Assembly (NCBI GenBank): GCA_910574345.1
Contig: CAJSZV010000003.1
Span: 186,001 to 250,000, forward strand
DNA length: 64,000 nucleotides
Origin: Clostridiaceae bacterium
GTDB lineage: Bacteria; Bacillota; Clostridia; Lachnospirales; Lachnospiraceae
Reading direction: 5' to 3'
The position numbers and the translations under genes were made by a program. This document shows positions 59,002-64,000 of the stretch, piece by piece. Position 1 is the first letter of the stretch, and every line of letters begins with the position of its first letter. The notes below the pieces were generated by a model. The model did no database searches, was not told the DNA's origin, and was given only the letters and a program-made list of their open reading frames with translations.

Positions 59002-60590
59002 TTCGGATCAGTCAGTTAAAACTTCCTGTGGATCACAAACAGTGGGATTTAAAAAAGAAGGCGGCAAAGCTTCTGCGGGTTTCCCCGGAGGAAATCAGGA
59101 AATTGAATGTGGTGCGGCGGTCTGTTGACGCCAGGAAGAAGGAAGAAATTTTATTTAGTTATACCGTTGATATAGAGGCGAAAAAGGAATCCCAGATTGT
59201 GAAGAAGGCAAAGAGTCCCCAGATCACCATAGTGAAGGAGGAAGTCTATGAGTTTCCAAAGAGCGGCAAAAAGGTCCTTTCCCACCCTCCGGTGATCGTA
59301 GGCAGCGGGCCGGCAGGTTTGTTCTGCGGTCTGATGCTTGCAAAGGCAGGATATTGCCCTCTCATTCTGGAGCGGGGGGAGGATGTGGAGAGCCGGCAGA
59401 AAAAGGTGGAAGCTTTCTGGCGGACGGGTATTTTAGACCCCTGGTCTAATGTGCAGTTTGGGGAAGGAGGCGCCGGCACCTTTTCCGACGGAAAGTTAAA
59501 TACCATGATCAAGGGTCCGGGGAGAAGGAATCAGAAGGTTCTGGAACTTTTTGTGGAACACGGCGCAGACCCGGAGATTCTCTATGTGCAGAAGCCCCAT
59601 ATCGGTACGGATGTGCTGAGCCAGGTAGTGAAAAATATGAGAAAACAGATTGAGGAGCTGGGCGGCAGGGTCCGCTTTGGCGCCCAGGTGACGGACCTTA
59701 TGGTGAAGGACGGGCATATAGAAGGGGTTGTGGTAAACCAAAAGGAGACGCTCCCCGCCGCTGTGGCAGTTTTGGCCATAGGCCACAGCGCCAGGGATAC
59801 TTTTTCCATGCTCTATGACAAGAAAGTCCCTATGGCCTCCAAGGCCTTTGCCGTAGGATTAAGGATTCAGCATCCCCAGAAGATGATCAACGAGTCCCAG
59901 TACGGAGCCAAGTACAGTCAAAAGCTGGGAGCGGCGTCCTACAAGGTCACCTGGCAGTCGGTCATGGGGCGGGGGGTCTATTCCTTCTGCATGTGCCCCG
60001 GCGGCTATGTGGTGGATGCATCCTCGGAAACAGGACGTCTGGCGGTAAACGGAATGAGCAACCACGACCGCGGCGGCGAGAATGCCAACAGCGCTTTGAT
60101 CGTCACGGTGACGCCTGATGATTTTCCCGGACAGGGGCCGCTGTCAGGCGTGGAATTTCAGAGAAGGCTGGAGGAGAAGGCCTATGAATGCGGCGGCGGA
60201 AAGATACCGGTGCAGCTTTACGGAGATTTTAAAGAGGGGAAAAGGACCCATGGATTTGGCGATGTGGGACCAGAGATCAAGGGGCGGTACGAATTCGGCA
60301 ATCTGAGGGATGTGCTGCCGGAGGCTTTAAGCCTTCCTCTCATGGAGGGGATGGAACAGTTTGAAGGACGGATCCGGGGATTTGCCAGATATGACAGCAT
60401 CCTGGCAGGTGTGGAGAGCCGGACATCGTCCCCGGTGCGGATTCACAGAGATCAGGGACTTGAGAGTGAGATAAAGGGACTGTACCCCTGCGGAGAGGGA
60501 GCCGGGTATGCCGGCGGAATTACCTCGGCGGCCATGGACGGAATCCGGGTGGCGGAGGCAATCGCCGGCACATACGGGCCCATAAAATAG
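58998..60590 (+). CDS. FAD-dependent oxidoreductase (COG2509-like)
   Basis: The 530-residue protein has an N-terminal domain of about 90 residues (ISQLKLPVDHKQWDLKKKAA...), an FAD loop VIVGSGPAGLFCGLMLAKAG (about residue 97), and a C-terminal GEGAGYAGGITSAAMDGI for FAD binding. It belongs to the uncharacterised FAD-dependent dehydrogenase group COG2509. It is translationally coupled to the preceding flavoprotein. The role is unknown. Confidence 0.85.
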   Translation: MIRISQLKLPVDHKQWDLKKKAAKLLRVSPEEIRKLNVVRRSVDARKKEEILFSYTVDIEAKKESQIVKKAKSPQITIVKEEVYEFPKSGKKVLSHPPVIVGSGPAGLFCGLMLAKAGYCPLILERGEDVESRQKKVEAFWRTGILDPWSNVQFGEGGAGTFSDGKLNTMIKGPGRRNQKVLELFVEHGADPEILYVQKPHIGTDVLSQVVKNMRKQIEELGGRVRFGAQVTDLMVKDGHIEGVVVNQKETLPAAVAVLAIGHSARDTFSMLYDKKVPMASKAFAVGLRIQHPQKMINESQYGAKYSQKLGAASYKVTWQSVMGRGVYSFCMCPGGYVVDASSETGRLAVNGMSNHDRGGENANSALIVTVTPDDFPGQGPLSGVEFQRRLEEKAYECGGGKIPVQLYGDFKEGKRTHGFGDVGPEIKGRYEFGNLRDVLPEALSLPLMEGMEQFEGRIRGFARYDSILAGVESRTSSPVRIHRDQGLESEIKGLYPCGEGAGYAGGITSAAMDGIRVAEAIAGTYGPIK

Positions 60591-60628
60591 AACAGGGGGC
60601 GCGGCCCCATGCATATGAGGAGAATGAT

Positions 60629-61492
60629 ATGAGCGGTTTCATGAGAGAGGAATTAAAAAGAAAAAAAAGGATTGTCATAAAGATCGGTTCGTCTTCCCTG
60701 ACCCATCCGGAGACAGGGGAACTGAATCTGCTTAAGATCGAGGGTCTTGTCAGGATAATCAGTGATCTGAAAGGATCGGGAAAAGAGGTGGTTCTGGTTT
60801 CCTCCGGCGCCATCGCCACAGGGAGGCAGGCCCTCCATCATCCGAAAAAGCCGGAAAGCCTGGCCCAGAAACAGGCCTTTGCGGCAGTGGGCCAGGCGCG
60901 GCTCATGATGGTGTATCAGAAATTATTCGCCGAGTACAATCAGGTGGCGGCTCAGGTTCTTTTGACCAAGGATACCATGGTCAATGACAGTTCCCGCTAT
61001 AATGCCCAGAATACCTTTGACGAGCTTCTCCTCATGGGCGCCGTACCTGTGGTCAATGAAAATGATACGGTGTCCACATCGGAGATCCCTCTGGTAGACA
61101 ATTTCGGGGACAATGACCGGCTTTCCGCCATTGTGGCTGCCCTTATCGGGGCGGATCTTTTGATTCTTCTCTCGGATATTGACGGTTTGTATACCGATGA
61201 TCCAAGAGTCAATAAGGATGCGCGGTTCATCAGTCTGGTGCCGGAGATAACGCCGGAGCTTATGGCCATGGGAAAGGGAACTTCAGGCAGTGATGTGGGA
61301 ACCGGCGGCATGGCGGCCAAACTGGCGGCGGCGCGGATTGCTACGGACAGCGGTTCGGATATGGTTATTGCAAATGCAGACCAGGTTCAGGTCATCTATG
61401 AGATTGTTCAGGGGGAGGAGAGGGGAACCTTGTTTATGGCGCATAAGAATCAGGATTTTGATTTGATGCATTATCTTAATAATGAGTATTGA
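60629..61492 (+). CDS. proB: Glutamate 5-kinase
   Basis: ProB phosphorylates glutamate, the first step of proline synthesis. The 287-residue protein has VIKIGSSSLTHPETGE, LVSSGAIATGRQAL, NENDTVSTSE and LSDIDGLYTDDPR, as in the amino-acid kinase family. It lacks the C-terminal PUA domain found in longer ProB proteins (about 370 residues). GAGGAGAA precedes the ATG. proA is nearby, with one small gene between them. Confidence 0.94.
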   Translation: MSGFMREELKRKKRIVIKIGSSSLTHPETGELNLLKIEGLVRIISDLKGSGKEVVLVSSGAIATGRQALHHPKKPESLAQKQAFAAVGQARLMMVYQKLFAEYNQVAAQVLLTKDTMVNDSSRYNAQNTFDELLLMGAVPVVNENDTVSTSEIPLVDNFGDNDRLSAIVAALIGADLLILLSDIDGLYTDDPRVNKDARFISLVPEITPELMAMGKGTSGSDVGTGGMAAKLAAARIATDSGSDMVIANADQVQVIYEIVQGEERGTLFMAHKNQDFDLMHYLNNEY

Positions 61493-61574
61493 GGGTTTAT
61501 TTTGGGGGATTGCGAAAGGTCCGCCCTGGCGGAATGGCAAAACAGGTGAAAATTTGCAGTATTTAGGAGGTTGT

Positions 61575-61799
61575 ATGATTACCCAGGAGATGATAAATCG
61601 GATTAATGAGTTGTATCATAAGTCTCAGGATGAGGGGCTTACGGAGGGGGAGAAGAAGGAGCAGCAGGAACTGCGGCAAAAGTATATTCAGGCTATACGG
61701 GCGAATATGAGGGCGGACCTGAATCGTATATCTATTAAGGAGAAGGACGGAAGTATTACGGATCTGGGGAAAAAGTATGGGGGAATAAAAGAAGTCTGA
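61575..61799 (+). CDS. DUF896 (YnzC-like) protein
   Basis: The 74-residue protein starts [20 protein letters not shown] and contains [19 protein letters not shown], the DUF896 pattern. YnzC-like proteins are small, helical and of unknown function. ATG 61575 follows AGGAGG closely. The upstream in-frame extension to 61482 overlaps the proB end and is rejected. It lies between proB and proA, 82 nt after the former and 16 nt before the latter. Confidence 0.9.
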   Translation: MITQEMINRINELYHKSQDEGLTEGEKKEQQELRQKYIQAIRANMRADLNRISIKEKDGSITDLGKKYGGIKEV

Positions 61800-61815
61800 G
61801 GGAAAGGAGATAAGA

Positions 61816-63063
61816 ATGAGTATTCTGGAAGAGATGGGAAAGAAGGCCAGAGAGGCCTCGTCTGTCCTGGGACGTCTGGGGATGGAGGAGAAAAACAGGG
61901 GTCTTAGGGAAGGGGCGGATGCTCTGCTGGAAGGGACAAAGGAAATTCTGAAGGCCAATGAGGAGGACGTGCGGGCGGCCAGGGACAAAGGGATGAATCC
62001 GGGGCTGGTGGACCGGCTCATGCTGAATGAGGACCGGGTGAAGGCTATGGCCGACGGACTTTTGGCAGTGGCCCTTTTGGAGGATCCGGTAGGAGAAGTG
62101 ATTTCCATGAAGCCCAGGCCCAACGGACTGCTGATCGGGCAGAAGAGAGTTCCCCTGGGCGTCGTGGGTATGATCTATGAGGCCAGGCCCAATGTGACGG
62201 CGGATGCCTTCGGACTGTGCTTTAAGACGGGGAATGCGGTGATCCTGAAAGGCGGCAGCGACGCCTTGCATTCCAATAAGGCTGTTGTGGAATGTATCGG
62301 GCAGGGGCTTTTGAGGGCAGGGCTTCCGGAAACGGCGGTTCAGCTTATCGAAAGCGGAGACCGGGAAGTGACAAGGGAGTTTATGAGGATGAACCGGTAT
62401 CTGGATGTGCTGATTCCCAGAGGCGGCGCAGGGCTGATCCGCACGGTGGTGGAGAACAGCACCGTGCCTGTCATCGAGACAGGGACGGGCAACTGCCATA
62501 TCTATGTGGATGAGTCGGCGGATATCCAGATGGCTCTGGATATTATTTACAATGCGAAGACTCAGAGAATCGGAGTATGCAATGCCTGCGAGTCTCTCGT
62601 GGTTCATGAAAACATTGCACATGATTTCCTGCCCCGGTTAAAGGAATGCCTGGATAAGAAACAGGTGGAGATACGGGCGGATGAGCGGGCCAGAAAGGTG
62701 GTGCCGGAATTGGCGGCCGCCGGGGAGGAGGACTGGGGAAAGGAATATCTGGATTATATCATTTCCGTGAAGACCGTGGATTCCCTGGATGAGGCCATCG
62801 CCCACATTAACCGCTATAACACGAAGCATTCAGAGGCAATCGTGACATCCGATTACAATCATGCCAGGAGATTTCTGGATGAGATTGACGCGGCGGCGGT
62901 TTATGTCAATGCTTCCACCAGATTTACGGACGGATTTGAGTTTGGGTTTGGAGCGGAGATCGGAATCAGCACCCAGAAGCTTCATGCCAGAGGGCCTATG
63001 GGGCTTTTGGCCCTGACTTCCACCAAGTATGTGATCTATGGAAACGGGCAGATACGGCCATAA
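61816..63063 (+). CDS. proA: Gamma-glutamyl phosphate reductase
   Basis: ProA reduces gamma-glutamyl phosphate to glutamate semialdehyde with NADPH. The 415-residue protein has the aldehyde-dehydrogenase fold: [39 protein letters not shown], the catalytic Cys in [11 protein letters not shown] and [20 protein letters not shown] at the end. AAAGGAGA lies 5-8 nt upstream of the ATG. Confidence 0.95.
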   Translation: MSILEEMGKKAREASSVLGRLGMEEKNRGLREGADALLEGTKEILKANEEDVRAARDKGMNPGLVDRLMLNEDRVKAMADGLLAVALLEDPVGEVISMKPRPNGLLIGQKRVPLGVVGMIYEARPNVTADAFGLCFKTGNAVILKGGSDALHSNKAVVECIGQGLLRAGLPETAVQLIESGDREVTREFMRMNRYLDVLIPRGGAGLIRTVVENSTVPVIETGTGNCHIYVDESADIQMALDIIYNAKTQRIGVCNACESLVVHENIAHDFLPRLKECLDKKQVEIRADERARKVVPELAAAGEEDWGKEYLDYIISVKTVDSLDEAIAHINRYNTKHSEAIVTSDYNHARRFLDEIDAAAVYVNASTRFTDGFEFGFGAEIGISTQKLHARGPMGLLALTSTKYVIYGNGQIRP

Positions 63064-63155
63064 TCGGCGCAGAATGATAAATTTGGGAAAATATTTCATT
63101 AACATAGAAAAATCTTCTGAATGTGGCAAAAATGTGTATAAATTTTGTAAAATTG

Positions 63156-63183
63156 TTGCGATATTTTTCACAAGTATTATAAT
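63156..63183 (+). promoter_or_regulatory. Promoter of the last gene
   Basis: TTGCGA (63156-63161) and TATAAT (63178-63183) are 16 bases apart. The next start codon is 89 nt downstream. The stretch 63064-63155 holds no gene. Confidence 0.55.
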
Positions 63184-63272
63184 AAAGGGGAGTCAATACA
63201 AATATATAAGATTAAAGTGATAAGGGGAAAACAGAACATTTTTTCCTGTGCCCATACCAAGGAGGAGTGAAC

Positions 63273-64000
63273 ATGAGCCCATCGGAAGAAAAACAAAAGG
63301 TGTGTATGTCCTGCGGCGGAGAGCTTTCCCGTATCAGCCCCGAAGAGTATCAGTGTACTTCCTGCGGGAGGAAATACTACGTATCCGGGGATAAGCTGCA
63401 CAAAGTGTCAATCCGCCTGTCCATGGGACAGATTGTGCTGGTCATCATCGCGTGCGTTATGATTCTGGGAACCGGAGCCGTGCTGGGATATGAGTACTAT
63501 ACAGGACATATGGTGGCGTCAGCCAGCCGTTTTTCTGTGGCTTTCCGTGATTTTCTCATGAAAGTTTATGAAAAGCCTGTTGCTGACATTAAGGAGGAAG
63601 ATTTAAGCCGGATACGGTTTTTAAGGATTGAGAAAGATAAAAAGCAATATGTATTTACCTATGGCTATGAAGATTATTATGACTATGGAGACGAGGATGA
63701 GTTTGAGAAAACCACGAAACGCATATCCATAGAGGCAGGAAAAGATGATTTTTCCCCAAGCAATGTTCAGTATTTTACAGGGCTGACCAGAGTGGAACTC
63801 TACACGGAGGCATGGGAGAATTATGTGCTGCCGGAGGAAAACGGCATTAAGGGAATCCTGTGCACGGACGGTTTGTCAAAATACGGCACGCCTCAGTTTT
63901 TCGACCGCGTCAATCAGGAGACACTGGAGGAGGTCATGATTCTTAAGGCGGATAACCTGGAGGACTATTCCTTTATGGAGAATATCAAGGGCGTGAAAGG
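63273..64000 (+). CDS. Zinc-ribbon membrane protein, 3' end outside the window
   Basis: The frame stays open from ATG 63273 to the window edge (at least 242 residues). AAGGAGGAG precedes the start. The N-terminus has a CxxC...CxxC zinc ribbon (Cys 11, 14, 28, 31), then one membrane helix (about 55-75), and an acidic extracytoplasmic region with several Tyr and Asp. No known family is recognised. Zinc-ribbon plus one-helix proteins of this type are common in Clostridia and may sense the envelope state. Confidence 0.75.
   Translation, partial: MSPSEEKQKVCMSCGGELSRISPEEYQCTSCGRKYYVSGDKLHKVSIRLSMGQIVLVIIACVMILGTGAVLGYEYYTGHMVASASRFSVAFRDFLMKVYEKPVADIKEEDLSRIRFLRIEKDKKQYVFTYGYEDYYDYGDEDEFEKTTKRISIEAGKDDFSPSNVQYFTGLTRVELYTEAWENYVLPEENGIKGILCTDGLSKYGTPQFFDRVNQETLEEVMILKADNLEDYSFMENIKGVK

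Noticed and set aside
61520-61533. Short palindrome between proB and the DUF896 gene as terminator or tRNA-like element
   Set aside because: The stem is only 4-6 bp with almost no loop and no T-run follows.
61482-61574. N-terminal extension of the DUF896 gene
   Set aside because: It overlaps the proB end, while ATG 61575 has AGGAGG and matches the normal family start.
63038-63220. 60-residue frame after proA
   Set aside because: It starts inside proA and runs through the promoter of the next gene; no ribosome site.

Overview
The window looks like a chromosomal segment of a spore-forming Clostridia species, most likely a Lachnospiraceae (Clostridium cluster XIVa) gut anaerobe. The evidence is gene content: an alpha/beta-type small acid-soluble spore protein, YqfC/YqfD sporulation proteins, a BofC-like protein, a DacF-type carboxypeptidase, the NifU-like/GGGtGRT pair common in gut Firmicutes, anaerobic (cbi-type) cobalamin synthesis and AGGAGG-type ribosome binding sites. 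Genes are dense, mostly on the + strand, and often overlap by ATGA. The genus is not determined here. I found no rRNA, tRNA or CRISPR array.

Layout. 1-8.6 kb holds a truncated unknown gene and housekeeping genes (aspartokinase, tandem-domain PPK2, an HI0933-type flavoprotein, cmk, ispH, S1 protein). 8.6-11.5 kb holds a lone response regulator and a PadR / DUF1700 / DUF4097 / PspC operon whose promoter sits in an AT-rich dyad. 11.5-24.2 kb is a nearly uninterrupted cobalamin operon (cbiD, L, F, G, H, JE fusion, T, cobT, cobU, cobS, a short CobU-like gene, cbiB, cbiP, cbiC). It follows a spore-protein gene directly and has no visible B12 riboswitch. 24.2-29.8 kb carries a ThyX-like protein with DHFR, then a NlpC/P60 hydrolase, a MATE transporter and a D,D-carboxypeptidase. 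30.0-31.8 kb is the NifU-like/GGGtGRT pair.

31.8-42.6 kb is the accessory part. It starts with an AT-rich island (an amber-interrupted membrane gene, two unknown coupled genes, an IS transposase remnant). Next come a DUF1266 lipoprotein and a two-gene module of a complete-looking GIY-YIG nuclease with a protein showing an E...D...QxK restriction-endonuclease-like pattern. A repeat-rich cell-wall-binding protein, a Na/Pi cotransporter, an orphan OmpR-type regulator followed by a mobile-element protein fragment, malic enzyme and a broken clostripain-family protease complete it. The GIY-YIG / QxK pair is the best candidate for an undescribed system.

42.6-64 kb returns to core functions: a beta-CASP metallo-hydrolase, RNase H, an LprI-like protein, a 44-residue membrane protein next to alaS, rpsU, yqfC-yqfD-phoH-ybeY, a DUF3048 lipoprotein, a lipid flippase with an unusual Q/R/G-rich N-terminal tail, small membrane proteins, two more flavoproteins, and proB-DUF896-proA for proline synthesis. 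The last gene runs off the right edge.
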